Below are positions 8,246 through 18,789 of a stretch of 64,000 bases of DNA, in pieces. The DNA is from JALYLC01 sp963743275. Its GTDB lineage: Bacteria > Actinomycetota > Thermoleophilia > Gaiellales > JALYLC01. The notes under the pieces were generated by a model. The model was not told the origin of the DNA and ran no database searches. It saw only the letters and a program-made list of their open reading frames with translations. The stretch covers positions 310,001 to 374,000 of the forward strand of contig CAVUPB010000006.1 in the NCBI GenBank assembly GCA_963743275.1. The letters run 5' to 3'. Position 1 is the stretch's first letter; each line of letters opens with the position of its first letter. A program made the position numbers and the translations under genes.

Positions 8246-9720
8246 GGCGTGGGCGCCGAGGCCAGCAGCTCGGCCGCGGTCGGCGCCGGCACGCCGAGCG
8301 CCACGAGGCCGGCGTCGACGGGCGCGCCGCTCGCGACCGAGAGGACGGCGGCCGTGTCGAGGCCGGAGGCCGAGGAGATGTCGGTGGACTCGAGCTGCGT
8401 CGTCGCGACCGGCGGCGGCTCCGCCGGGATCGCGGCGAACGGATTGCGGTGTCCCTGCCACGCCTGCAGGTAGTCGTAGGGCGGAACGGCCCAGCGGCCC
8501 GAGGGATGGATCTCGAAGTGCAGGTGCGTCGGCCCGCCCGCGGCGTCGCCGGTGTTGCCGACGAAGCCGACCACGTCGCCGGCGTTGACGTGGGCGTTGT
8601 CGACCGCGATCGGCGAGTAGGCCGAGAGGTGGGCGTAGTAGAACCAGTTGCCCGCGGCGTCCTCGAGCCACAGGCGCCAGCCGCCGAGCCGGTTCCAGCC
8701 GACGTTGTGCAGCACGCCGGCCTGCACGGCCACGAGCGGCGTGCCGGCGGGCGCGAAGAGGTCGCTGCCCTCGTGGAACCCCGTGTCGGCGCGGAAGTTG
8801 CCGAAGTCGTGCCCGTAGTGCGCGCCGCCCGCGACCGGGAAGACGTAGCCGGGCGAGACGAGCTTCTCCTGCACCGCCGGGTCGAGCGGCGGCACGAGCG
8901 TGAAGCCCCCGGGCGGAGGCGCCTCGATGCCGGTCGGCGTGATGCCGTCGCCGAAGTCGGTCGGCGTCCCGTCGCTCGCGGGGATCGGCACGACGGGCGC
9001 GTCGAGCTTGGAGGGGTCGCTCGTGGACGCCCCGCCGCGCTCGCCTGCGGCCGTCGTGCCCGGCGCACCCGCAGCGCCGGGCGCCGGCGTCGCCGTCGTC
9101 GCATGGCCGGCCGCGGCCGCCTCGGCGTAGCCGAGCAGGATCTCGGTGCCCGCGGGCAGGTTGTGCCAGTCGGAGGTCAGGTACACGTGCAGCGCGACCT
9201 CGGTGCCGCGATAGGCGCCGTCCGAGCGCACGACGCGCCGCTCGTCGACGGCTGCGAAGCCGACCCCGGGGATGGGGAACTGGTCGCCGGGCGCCACCGA
9301 GACCTCCGCACCCGCGACGACGAGATTCGCGACCGTCCCGCCGAACGCCCCGGTCGCCTGATCCTGGCGGCCGTCGGCGAACGTGCGCGCCGAGGCGGCA
9401 TCGGCGGTCACGAGGCCGCCCAGCAGGCTGATGCCGGTGATGTCCGCGTGCGCGTAGGCGCGCTCGCCGCTGAGCGCCGAGCCCGCGTCGTAGGCGTGGA
9501 TGGAGACGAGGTCGCGGTACTGGTAGGAGCCCGACGGCGATGTCAGCGTCCCGCTCGACTGCGCGCCCGGCACGTTGATCAGCACGGCGTAGGCCGAGCC
9601 CTTCACCGGGGCTGCGGCGCTCGAGCCCGAAGCCTCGCCGACGGCATGCGCGGCGACGCCCGCGACCGCGAGCGCAAGGGCGCAAAGCGCCCGCGCACGG
9701 ATCGCCCGGATACCAGACAC
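8242..9720 (-). CDS. secreted M23-family metallopeptidase (LytM-type)
   Basis: A 492-residue exported protein. The N-terminus (IRAIRARALCALALAVAGVAAHA) is a signal peptide. Residues 30-230 hold an unassigned region, followed by a Pro/Ala/Thr-rich linker. The M23 domain lies around 310-430, with the zinc ligands in GFHEGSD and the HxH in THLHFEIHP, and the fold segments YYAHLSAYSP and VVGFVGNTG. It probably cleaves peptidoglycan cross-links. I chose GTG 9720 because TATCCT lies exactly six bases upstream and the signal peptide starts there; a longer frame exists but adds a non-signal-like leader. It is divergent from acs, and its stop overlaps rlmN. Confidence 0.85.
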   Translation of the reverse strand: MSGIRAIRARALCALALAVAGVAAHAVGEASGSSAAAPVKGSAYAVLINVPGAQSSGTLTSPSGSYQYRDLVSIHAYDAGSALSGERAYAHADITGISLLGGLVTADAASARTFADGRQDQATGAFGGTVANLVVAGAEVSVAPGDQFPIPGVGFAAVDERRVVRSDGAYRGTEVALHVYLTSDWHNLPAGTEILLGYAEAAAAGHATTATPAPGAAGAPGTTAAGERGGASTSDPSKLDAPVVPIPASDGTPTDFGDGITPTGIEAPPPGGFTLVPPLDPAVQEKLVSPGYVFPVAGGAHYGHDFGNFRADTGFHEGSDLFAPAGTPLVAVQAGVLHNVGWNRLGGWRLWLEDAAGNWFYYAHLSAYSPIAVDNAHVNAGDVVGFVGNTGDAAGGPTHLHFEIHPSGRWAVPPYDYLQAWQGHRNPFAAIPAEPPPVATTQLESTDISSASGLDTAAVLSVASGAPVDAGLVALGVPAPTAAELLASAPTP

Positions 9721-9812
9721 CGGTGAAGGATACCCGGGTTCGCTCTGCGAGCCCTGCGCCGCTTGGCTATCGTCAGGCGACGCCCCGACGGGTAGCGAGC
9801 GGAGGAGTGCAC

Positions 9813-11783
<1,971 letters not shown>

Positions 11784-11789
11784 CCCGCT

Positions 11790-12581
11790 CTAGCCCGCGG
11801 GCACGATCGCGTCGCCCTCGAAGAGGGGTGTCTCGGCGTCCACCGGCACCGCGCCGGGGCGCTGCGGCACGACGTCGGCGACGAGCAGCCGGCTCGCGCG
11901 CCCGACCGTCGACGCGCGGATCCGGGCCGGGCCCGCGAGGCCGCCCGTGACGGTCACGAGCGGCTGCGGCACCGCCAGCGCGCCGGCGTAGGCGTCGGGG
12001 TCGTCGAAGCTGAGAAAGGAGGCGAGCCCGGGGTCGAAGGCCGCGATGTCGTCGACGACGAGCAGCTCGAACGGCTCGACCACCCGCGCACCGGCGCGCT
12101 CGCCGAGCGCGGACGCGCGCCGTTCGCCGTCGGCGACGAGCGCCGCCGCAAGGAACGCCAGCTCGGTGCGGTAGACGGCGAGCAGCGGCTGGGGCCGGTC
12201 GCCGGCGAGCGGCACGACCGCCGCAGCCGTGCCGAGCGCACCGAGCAGCGCGGCGAGCACGGCCGGGTGCGCGAGCGGAGCGTCGACGGCGCAGACGGCG
12301 GCGACCTCGGCGCGCGGCCCGGCGGCGGCGAGGCCGGCGGCCAGGCCCGCGAGCGGCCCGAGCGCGGGCTCCGGGTCGTGCACGACCTCGACCCAGGCAG
12401 GCATGCCCGGCAGCTCCTGACCGGGCGCGCACACGACGATCACGGGCGGCTCGGCGAGGCGCGCGAGCAGCCCGGCCGCACGCCGCGCGAGCGTCGAGCC
12501 GTGCCATGGCAGGCTCGCCTTGTCACGCCCCATGCGCTGCGAGCGACCACCCGCGAGCAGGATTCCGGCGACGCCTTCCAT
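11790..12581 (-). CDS. mobA: molybdenum cofactor guanylyltransferase MobA with a C-terminal extension
   Basis: Transfers GMP from GTP to molybdopterin to make Mo-bis-MGD-type cofactors. The nucleotidyltransferase signature is LLAGGRSQRMGRDKASLPW at residues 8-26, with the metal-binding VDAP around 104-108. MobA proteins are usually near 200 residues; this one has 263. The last 55 or so residues (from VTVTGGLAGPARI to PLFEGDAIVPAG) are extra and end like the GDxI...GG tail of ThiS/MoaD beta-grasp proteins, though the terminal Gly-Gly is only Ala-Gly. It converges on acs with six bases between stops and is divergent from the ECF sigma gene. Confidence 0.85.
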   Translation of the reverse strand: MEGVAGILLAGGRSQRMGRDKASLPWHGSTLARRAAGLLARLAEPPVIVVCAPGQELPGMPAWVEVVHDPEPALGPLAGLAAGLAAAGPRAEVAAVCAVDAPLAHPAVLAALLGALGTAAAVVPLAGDRPQPLLAVYRTELAFLAAALVADGERRASALGERAGARVVEPFELLVVDDIAAFDPGLASFLSFDDPDAYAGALAVPQPLVTVTGGLAGPARIRASTVGRASRLLVADVVPQRPGAVPVDAETPLFEGDAIVPAG

Positions 12582-12601
12582 GCGCGGGCTATTGTCGCCG
12601 C

Positions 12602-13207
12602 ATGGGCGCCACGGACCTGCCGGGCGGCGCCGCCCGTAGGGACGACATGGGGGTCTCGCACGCCGCCGACGGAAGTGCTGCGCTCGCGCCGGCGGCGCCC
12701 GCGCGCAGCGAGCGCGCGCTCGTGCAGGGCGCCCAGCGCGGCGACCCGGGCGCCGTCGAGGAGCTCTACCGGCGCCACTGGCGCCAGGCCTACCGCGCGG
12801 CGTACCTCGTCACGCGCGACGCGCACGCGGCCGAGGACATCGCGCAGGAGGCGTTCCTGCAGGCCATCCGCGTGCTCGAGCGCTTCGACCGCGGCCGGCC
12901 GTTCGCGCCCTGGCTGCACCGGATCGTCACCAACCGCGCGCTCGACTGGGCGCGCGCGCATGCGTTGCGGCGCCCGGCGCAGGGCGAGCACGAGCCGATC
13001 GCCCCCGAGGCGCGCAGCGATCTCTCCGGCGACCTCGCCGAGGCGATCGGGCGGCTCGCGCCCGATCAGCGCGCGGTCGTCGTGCTGCGCTACCTGCTCG
13101 AGCACACGCCCGGCGAGATCGCGGACATGCTCGACCTGCCGCGCGGGACGGTCAACTCGCGCCTGCGCCGAGCCCTCGACGAGCTCGCCGGGTCGGTGGA
13201 GCCGTGA
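12602..13207 (+). CDS. ECF-type RNA polymerase sigma factor
   Basis: A 201-residue extracytoplasmic-function sigma factor. Region 2 is near residues 40-110 (DPGAVEELYRRHWRQAYRAA, the DAHAAEDIAQEAFLQA core-binding segment, and RPFAPWLHRIVTNRALDW). Region 4 is near 140-190, with HTH TPGEIADMLDLPRGTVNSRL. TATTGT lies six bases before the ATG at 12602, so a leaderless start fits; a second in-frame ATG at 12647 is possible. Its stop overlaps the GTG of the next gene (GTGA), a membrane protein that is the likely anti-sigma factor. Confidence 0.92.
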   Translation: MGATDLPGGAARRDDMGVSHAADGSAALAPAAPARSERALVQGAQRGDPGAVEELYRRHWRQAYRAAYLVTRDAHAAEDIAQEAFLQAIRVLERFDRGRPFAPWLHRIVTNRALDWARAHALRRPAQGEHEPIAPEARSDLSGDLAEAIGRLAPDQRAVVVLRYLLEHTPGEIADMLDLPRGTVNSRLRRALDELAGSVEP

Positions 13208-14352
13208 ACGCGCACGAGCAGCTCCTCCGTGCCCGCCTGCAGGGCTTCGAGGCCCCAGGGGAGATCGAGGCCGGCGAGCGCGGGCGGCGCCTCGTGCTCG
13301 CGGCCTTCGCCGAGCGCTCGCCGTCGCGCCGGCGGCGCGTGCGCTTCCCGCGGCTCGTGTGGCCGGTCCTGGCCGCGCTGCTGACCGCGGGCGCGGTCGC
13401 GGTCGCGAGCCACCTGCGCGACGGCTCACCGCGCGCGGCCCGCACGCCGTTCGCGCCGGTCGAGGTCGCGAACGGCGTCGTGCTCGCGCTCGGGCGCGGC
13501 GTCGCGTACACGGTCAGCGCGCGCGGGCGGGTGCGCGCGCTCGGCCCGGCGGCCGACGGAGACCTCTCGCCCCACGGAACGAACGCCGTCCTCGCCTCGG
13601 GCTCGGCGCTCGTGGCCGTCCACGTCGCCGACGGGCAGGAGCGCTGGCAGGTGCCGGCGCCCGGGCGGGTCTCGCTGCCGCGCTGGTCGGTCGAGCGCAC
13701 CGTGCCGCCCTGCTGCCGCGTGGCCTACCTCGCGGGCGGCGCGCTCTACGCCGTCGGCGGCGACGGCCGCGGCGCGCATCGCGTCGCGGCGCATGCGCTC
13801 GCCGTGGCGCCGGCGTGGCGACCAGGCACCGCGACGCACCAGCTCGCCTTCGCGGCACCGGGGGGCGTCCGGATCGTGTCCGCCGACGGCACGGTCCCCG
13901 CCATCCGCGTGCCCTCGGTGCGGAGGCCCCTCGCGCTCAGCTGGCGCGCCGACGGCCGCGTCCTGGCCGTGATCGACCGCTCGGGCGCGACGCTCTTCAG
14001 CGCCGCGGGCCGGCGCCTGCGCCGCATCGCCGTGCGCGGCGGATCCGCCCTCGACGGCGGCTACGCGCCCCGGGGCGATCGCCTCGTCGTCCTGCGCCGC
14101 GATGCCAACGGGCGCGCGAGCCTGCTCGTGCGCGCCGGGGGCGGCCCGCTGCGCGCCCTGCGCCATCTCGCGCTCACCGCCGTCGGCGACCTGCGCCTCT
14201 CGCCCGACGGCGGCAGCGTCCTGATCGCGAGCCGCGAGGGCGACGAGTGGCTCGAGATCGGCCTCGCCGACGGGCGCCAGCGCGTCCTGCGGCGCGTCGG
14301 CGAGCGCCTGCGCGCAGGCGTGATGCCGCGCGCGCTCGCCTGGTCCGGCTGA
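13204..14352 (+). CDS. membrane-anchored beta-propeller-like protein, putative anti-sigma factor
   Basis: A 382-residue protein. Residues 1-50 are cytoplasmic and basic toward the end (RRRRVRFPR). One membrane helix lies at about 51-70 (LVWPVLAALLTAGAVAVAS). The remaining 300 residues have repeated short beta motifs with blade-like sequences such as LSPHGTNAVLASGSALVAVHVADG and LSPDGGSVLIASREGDEW, which suggests a TolB/WD40-like sensor outside the membrane. The GTG start overlaps the stop of the ECF sigma gene. The role as anti-sigma is inferred from this coupling and the single-pass topology; no zinc-binding HxxxCxxC anti-sigma motif is present. Confidence 0.7.
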   Translation: MNAHEQLLRARLQGFEAPGEIEAGERGRRLVLAAFAERSPSRRRRVRFPRLVWPVLAALLTAGAVAVASHLRDGSPRAARTPFAPVEVANGVVLALGRGVAYTVSARGRVRALGPAADGDLSPHGTNAVLASGSALVAVHVADGQERWQVPAPGRVSLPRWSVERTVPPCCRVAYLAGGALYAVGGDGRGAHRVAAHALAVAPAWRPGTATHQLAFAAPGGVRIVSADGTVPAIRVPSVRRPLALSWRADGRVLAVIDRSGATLFSAAGRRLRRIAVRGGSALDGGYAPRGDRLVVLRRDANGRASLLVRAGGGPLRALRHLALTAVGDLRLSPDGGSVLIASREGDEWLEIGLADGRQRVLRRVGERLRAGVMPRALAWSG

Positions 14353-14366
14353 CCCCGGCCGCACCG

Positions 14367-15041
14367 TCAGGCGCCGCGCCGGCCCAGCCGGCGGCTGCGT
14401 AACGCCTGGACCGCCTGCTCGAGCTGCGCGCCCGAGAGCGGCGGCTCCGCCTGCGGCGTCGCCGCGGCGGGGCGCATCCCGTCGAGCAGCCAGTGCAGGT
14501 GGCGCCGCCAGGCGCCCGGCGCCACATCGGCCGTTGCGTCGATCAGCGGCGCGAACGACCACAGCAGCAGCGCGAGGTCGGGGAACGCGAAATCCTCGCG
14601 CAGGCCGCCCTCGGCCCGGGCACGCGCGAGCACCTGCTCGAACAGGCGGCGCATCTCCGCACGCGCCTGCTCGACGCGACCTGCCCCCGGGGTCGAGCGC
14701 AGCAGGACGTCCTTGAGCAGCCGGTCGCCCGCCTGCGCCTCGAGGACCCGCTCGATCAGACCGACGAGCGCGAGCCAGCCGTCCGTCTCGGCCATCGCCG
14801 CCTCCGCGACCGCCGCGAACTCGCCGATGCGGCGCTCGTAGACCGCCTCGACGAGCGCCTCGCGCGTCGCGAAGTGGCGGTAGAGCGTGCCGACGCCGAC
14901 GCCCGCGCGCCGGGCGATCTCCTCGAGCGAGGCCTCGGCGCCGCGCTCGGCGAAGACCTCGCGCGCCGCCGCGACGAGCAGCCCGTGGTTGCGCCGCGCG
15001 TGGCTGCGCCGCCCCTCCTGCTCGCCGGCGATGCCCGTCAT
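14367..15041 (-). CDS. TetR-family repressor of the adjacent efflux gene
   Basis: A 224-residue regulator. The HTH is at about residues 14-60 (LLVAAAREVFAERG, then SLEEIARRAGVGVGTLYRHF). The C-terminal ligand domain is variable. A GTG start at 15056 is possible, but the ATG at 15041 is preferred because TATCCT lies exactly six bases before it and because the GTG would fall inside the operator. It is divergent from the MFS gene, with a perfect palindrome between them, so it probably represses both itself and the pump. Confidence 0.9.
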   Translation of the reverse strand: MTGIAGEQEGRRSHARRNHGLLVAAAREVFAERGAEASLEEIARRAGVGVGTLYRHFATREALVEAVYERRIGEFAAVAEAAMAETDGWLALVGLIERVLEAQAGDRLLKDVLLRSTPGAGRVEQARAEMRRLFEQVLARARAEGGLREDFAFPDLALLLWSFAPLIDATADVAPGAWRRHLHWLLDGMRPAAATPQAEPPLSGAQLEQAVQALRSRRLGRRGA

Positions 15042-15053
15042 GCGCACAGGATA

Positions 15054-15083
15054 CACAAACCGGAGGCATACCTCCGGTTTGTG
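15054..15083. promoter_or_regulatory. TetR operator, perfect 13-bp inverted repeat
   Basis: CACAAACCGGAGG (15054-15066), four bases CATA, then CCTCCGGTTTGTG (15071-15083). It lies between two back-to-back leaderless promoters: TATCCT before the TetR ATG at 15041, and TAGTGT (15085-15090) six bases before the MFS ATG at 15097. Binding here would block both. Confidence 0.85.
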
Positions 15084-15096
15084 CTAGTGTCGGGTC

Positions 15097-16722
15097 ATGG
15101 CATCTGCGAGCGAGCGGGAGCGCGCCGGTGGGGCGACGCCCGATCCCGAGGCACGGCTGACGGGGCGCGCGCTCACGACGGTCTTCGCGGCGCTCATGCT
15201 CGGCATGTTCCTGGCGGCGCTCGACCAGACGATCGTGTCGACCGCCCTGCCGACGATCGTCGGCGACCTCGGCGGCCTCAACCACCTCTCCTGGGTGGTC
15301 ACGTCGTACCTCCTGGCATCGACCGTCTCGACGCCGATCTACGGCAAGCTCGGCGACATGTACGGGCGCAAGCCCGTGTTCCTGGCGGCGATCGTGATCT
15401 TCCTGGCCGGCTCGATGCTGGCCGGGCTGAGCCAGTCGATGGGCCAGCTGATCGCGTTCCGCTTCCTGCAGGGCGCGGGCGCCGGCGGCCTCATGGTCAC
15501 GGCGCAGGCGATCATCGGCGACATCGTCCCGCCGCGCGAGCGCGGCCGCTACATCGGGCTGATCGGAGCCGTCTTCGCGGTCGCCTCGGTGGCCGGGCCC
15601 CTGCTCGGCGGCTTCTTCGTCGACCAGATCTCGTGGCGCTGGGTCTTCTACGTGAACATGCCCGTCGGGCTGATCGCGATCCTGATCGTGGTCTTCAAGC
15701 TGCAGCTGCGCACGCCGCACAACCGCCACCGCATCGACTACCTCGGCGCGACGCTCCTGAGCGGCGGCGTGGGCGCGCTGATCCTGCTCACGAGCTGGGG
15801 CGGCGTCGAGTACGGCTGGGGCTCCGCGACGATCGTCGGCCTCGGCGTGCTCGGCGCCGCGCTGCTCGCCGCGTTCGTGTGGCAGGAGCGCCGCGCGCTC
15901 GAGCCGATCGTGCCGCTGACGCTCTTCCGCTCGCGCGTCTTCAACCTCGCCAGCGGCATGGGCGCGACGATCGGCATGGCCATGTTCGGCGCGATCGTCT
16001 TCATCCCGCTGTACCTGCAGCTCGTGTACGGCTCGAGCGCCACGAAGTCGGGCCTCCAGATGCTCCCGCTCATGCTCGGGCTGCTCGCCGCCGCGATCCT
16101 CTCGGGGCGCGCGATCACCCGCTTCGGCCGCTACCGGATGTTCCCCATCGCGGGCACCGCCACGCTGGCCGCGGGGATGTTCCTGCTCTCGCGCCTCGGC
16201 CCCGGCACCGCGCAGTGGCTCGCCTCGCTCTACATGCTCGTGGTCGGCATCGGCATCGGGCTCGTGATGCAGGTGCTCGTGCTCGTCGTCCAGAACGACG
16301 CGGAGCCGGAGCACATCGGCGTGGCCACGGCGACGGCGACGTTCTTCCGCTCGATGGGCGGCTCGTTCGGCGTCGCGATCTTCGGCGCGATCTTCGCGGC
16401 GCGGCTCGCCCACGAGCTCGCGCACCTCCCGGCGAACGTCGTCGCGCGGCTCGGCAGCGGCGTCCAGATCAATCCCGCCGAGGCGGCGCAGCTGCCGCCG
16501 GCCATGCACAGCGAGTTCCTCGTGGCCTTCGCGCACGCGCTGCACGGCGTCTTCCTGTGGGGCATGGCGATCGCGATCGTCCCGTTCGCGCTCTCGTGGT
16601 TCATCAAGGAGAAGCCGCTGCGCACCACGCTCGGCCACCGCGCCGCCGAGCTCGACAGCGAGGAGTCGATGGCCGCCGGCGCGCCGCCCGAGGAGCTCGT
16701 CGAGCCGCTCTCGCGGGCCTGA
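15097..16722 (+). CDS. MFS multidrug efflux transporter, DHA2 (14-TM) family
   Basis: A 541-residue inner-membrane drug:proton antiporter. The first helices carry LGMFLAALDQTIVSTALPTI (DHA2 motif D1), followed by the loop motif GKLGDMYGRKPVF (motif A) near residue 85 and the motif C-type GAVFAVASVAGPLLGGFF near 160. Hydrophobic segments are consistent with 14 helices. The C-terminal tail is charged and cytoplasmic. It is controlled by the divergent TetR gene through the operator at 15054-15083. The drug is unknown. Confidence 0.93.
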   Translation: MASASERERAGGATPDPEARLTGRALTTVFAALMLGMFLAALDQTIVSTALPTIVGDLGGLNHLSWVVTSYLLASTVSTPIYGKLGDMYGRKPVFLAAIVIFLAGSMLAGLSQSMGQLIAFRFLQGAGAGGLMVTAQAIIGDIVPPRERGRYIGLIGAVFAVASVAGPLLGGFFVDQISWRWVFYVNMPVGLIAILIVVFKLQLRTPHNRHRIDYLGATLLSGGVGALILLTSWGGVEYGWGSATIVGLGVLGAALLAAFVWQERRALEPIVPLTLFRSRVFNLASGMGATIGMAMFGAIVFIPLYLQLVYGSSATKSGLQMLPLMLGLLAAAILSGRAITRFGRYRMFPIAGTATLAAGMFLLSRLGPGTAQWLASLYMLVVGIGIGLVMQVLVLVVQNDAEPEHIGVATATATFFRSMGGSFGVAIFGAIFAARLAHELAHLPANVVARLGSGVQINPAEAAQLPPAMHSEFLVAFAHALHGVFLWGMAIAIVPFALSWFIKEKPLRTTLGHRAAELDSEESMAAGAPPEELVEPLSRA

Positions 16723-16732
16723 GCCGCCTGTC

Positions 16733-18760
16733 TCAGCCGCCCTCGCGCGGGAACTCGAGCGACCAGGTGCGCACGAACGCCTCCTCGCCCCCGGCCAGCA
16801 CGCGCAGCCGCGACTCGAGCAGGAACCGCCCGGCGTCGCACGTCATCTCGCTGCGCGTCTCGGAGCGCGCATCCCAGCCGTCGCGCTCGCGGTGCAGCGC
16901 CGTGACGTTCGTGCAGACGACGCGCGCCGAGAGCGGGTCGTCCTCGACGATCTCGAAGACGGCGTCGGCCTCGAACGTGATCTCCGTGCCCGTGACCTCG
17001 TCGCGATTCGTGCCGCCGAGATCCCAGTCGAAGCGCAGCTCGCTGCGGCCCGAGCCGAGCTCGCGCGTGATCGTGCGCGCGCCGTGCCCGGCCGCGAGCT
17101 CGCTCATGGGGTAGGCGGGCGGCTCCTCGGGCGGGCAGAGCGCCGGCGCCTCGGGCGCCGTGGCGGCGTCGTGCAGCGGCAGCGAGATGGCGCTCTCGCC
17201 CGCGACGACGCCGAGCGTCACGGGCTCGGGCGACGGCCAGGCGAGCGGCCAGTAGGTCGGCGAGACGGCGACCCGGAGCCGCGACCCCGCGGCGAAGCGG
17301 TGGGCGATGGCATCGAGCGGGATGCGCACGGCCACCGGCTCGCCCGGCGTGAGCGGGACGATGCGGTCGTGGCCCTCGCGATGCGTGAGGTTGAGCTGCC
17401 CGCGCGTCACGAGCAGGGAGGCGCCGCCGGGCAGCAGCTCGCACAGCCGCACGCTCGCGAGCGCGAGCGGACGGTCGCTCACGAGCACGAGGTCGGCCTG
17501 CGCGTGCCCGAGCAGCTCGAGCGGCCCCTGCAGCGGCGCGGAGTCGAAGCAGAGCGAGCGTCCGTCGTCGGCGCGCTGGTCGAACGGCAGGTCGTCGGAG
17601 TGGCCGTCGGCGCACCAGGCGCCGCCGTCGAGCCCGGTCGTCTGCGCGCCCCTCACGTCGAGCACGGCACGCTCCCCGGGCTCCGGCGCGAGCGTGCGCG
17701 CGGCCGTGAGCTGCAGCCGCAGCTCGCGCGGCGAGGCCGGCGGCCACTGCGCCTCGGCGATCCAGCGACCGGGCCGCTCCTCGTAGCGCGCGCGGGGCGG
17801 CACGGAGTCCTGCAGCCACGCGATCAGCATCGGCTCCTCGTCGAGCCCGTTCGGCACGCCCTTGAGCCAGCGGTCGAAGAAGCGCACGCACTCGCCGAGC
17901 GAGCCGACCGCCGGCGCCGGCACGCCGTGCACCGGATCGTTGTGGCCCCACGGGCCGATCAGGCCGCGGCGCGGGACGTCGAGGTGCGCGAGCAGCCGGA
18001 GCACGCTGTCGGTGTAGCCGTCGGTCCAGCCGCCGATCGCCATCACCGGGCAGCGGATGCCCGCGTACTGCTCGCAGGCCGAGCCGTGCCGCCAGTAGTC
18101 GTCGCGCAGCTGGTGCCGCAGCCAGTGCTCGCCGAAGTGCGGCGTGCGCTCGAGCCGCTCGCGCCACTGCGTACGCCAGCGCACGCCCACGATCGCGGGG
18201 TCGGGCGGCAGCGCGTTCCACGAGAGCATGCAGTTGGCCCACTGCGCCATGTCCATGGGGATCACGAGCCCGCCGCGGTAGTGCACGTCGTCGGCGTAGC
18301 GGTCGTCGCTCGCGTAGATGCTGACCACCGCGCCGAGCGCCGGCGGCGTGCGCGCCGCCAGCTGCAGGCCGTTGAAGCCGCTCCACGACGTGCCGACCAT
18401 GCCCACCTTGCCGTCGCACCACGGCTGTGCGGCCAGCCACGCGATCACCTCGAGGCCGTCGAGCTGTTCCTGCTCGGAGTACTCGTCCTCGATGATCCCG
18501 TCGGAGTTGCCGGTGCCGCGGATGTCGACGCGCACGCCCGCATAGCCGTGCCCCGCGAACCAGCCCATCTGCTGGTGATCGCCGGCCTGCGTGCCGTCGC
18601 TGAGGCGGTAGGGCAGGTATTCGAGGATCGCGGGCACCGGCCCGGCGCCCTCCGGGAGCCACAGCCGCGCGGCCAGGCGCGAGCCGTCCGCGAGGGGGAT
18701 CCACTCCGTCTCGACCACGCGCACGGGGTGCGGCAGGTCGTCGCGCACGCGCGGTGCCAT
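16733..18760 (-). CDS. CocE/NonD-family hydrolase (S15 peptidase-like)
   Basis: A 675-residue serine hydrolase of the Xaa-Pro dipeptidyl-peptidase/cocaine-esterase group. The alpha/beta domain has the nucleophile elbow GTSWSG near residue 123, the acid in GGWTDGYTDS near 245 and the catalytic His in GPWGHNDP near 275. The beta-jelly-roll domain of the family follows from about 420, with LQGPLELLGHAQADLVLVSD and the DLGGTNRDEVTG segment. Substrate is unknown; the family cleaves esters, amides or dipeptides. TAGCGT lies six bases before the ATG. It converges on the DHA2 gene with ten bases between them. Confidence 0.9.
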   Translation of the reverse strand: MAPRVRDDLPHPVRVVETEWIPLADGSRLAARLWLPEGAGPVPAILEYLPYRLSDGTQAGDHQQMGWFAGHGYAGVRVDIRGTGNSDGIIEDEYSEQEQLDGLEVIAWLAAQPWCDGKVGMVGTSWSGFNGLQLAARTPPALGAVVSIYASDDRYADDVHYRGGLVIPMDMAQWANCMLSWNALPPDPAIVGVRWRTQWRERLERTPHFGEHWLRHQLRDDYWRHGSACEQYAGIRCPVMAIGGWTDGYTDSVLRLLAHLDVPRRGLIGPWGHNDPVHGVPAPAVGSLGECVRFFDRWLKGVPNGLDEEPMLIAWLQDSVPPRARYEERPGRWIAEAQWPPASPRELRLQLTAARTLAPEPGERAVLDVRGAQTTGLDGGAWCADGHSDDLPFDQRADDGRSLCFDSAPLQGPLELLGHAQADLVLVSDRPLALASVRLCELLPGGASLLVTRGQLNLTHREGHDRIVPLTPGEPVAVRIPLDAIAHRFAAGSRLRVAVSPTYWPLAWPSPEPVTLGVVAGESAISLPLHDAATAPEAPALCPPEEPPAYPMSELAAGHGARTITRELGSGRSELRFDWDLGGTNRDEVTGTEITFEADAVFEIVEDDPLSARVVCTNVTALHRERDGWDARSETRSEMTCDAGRFLLESRLRVLAGGEEAFVRTWSLEFPREGG

Positions 18761-18789
18761 CGCGCCACGCTAGACGTTCCGCGCTTGAC

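Noticed and set aside
15042..15056. GTG start at 15056 for the TetR gene.
   Set aside because: It would place the start inside the operator, while ATG 15041 has TATCCT six bases upstream.
13426..16638. A 1070-codon minus-strand frame across the sigma, TetR and MFS genes.
   Set aside because: It is the antisense of well-supported genes and shows Arg/Ala/His-rich shadow composition.
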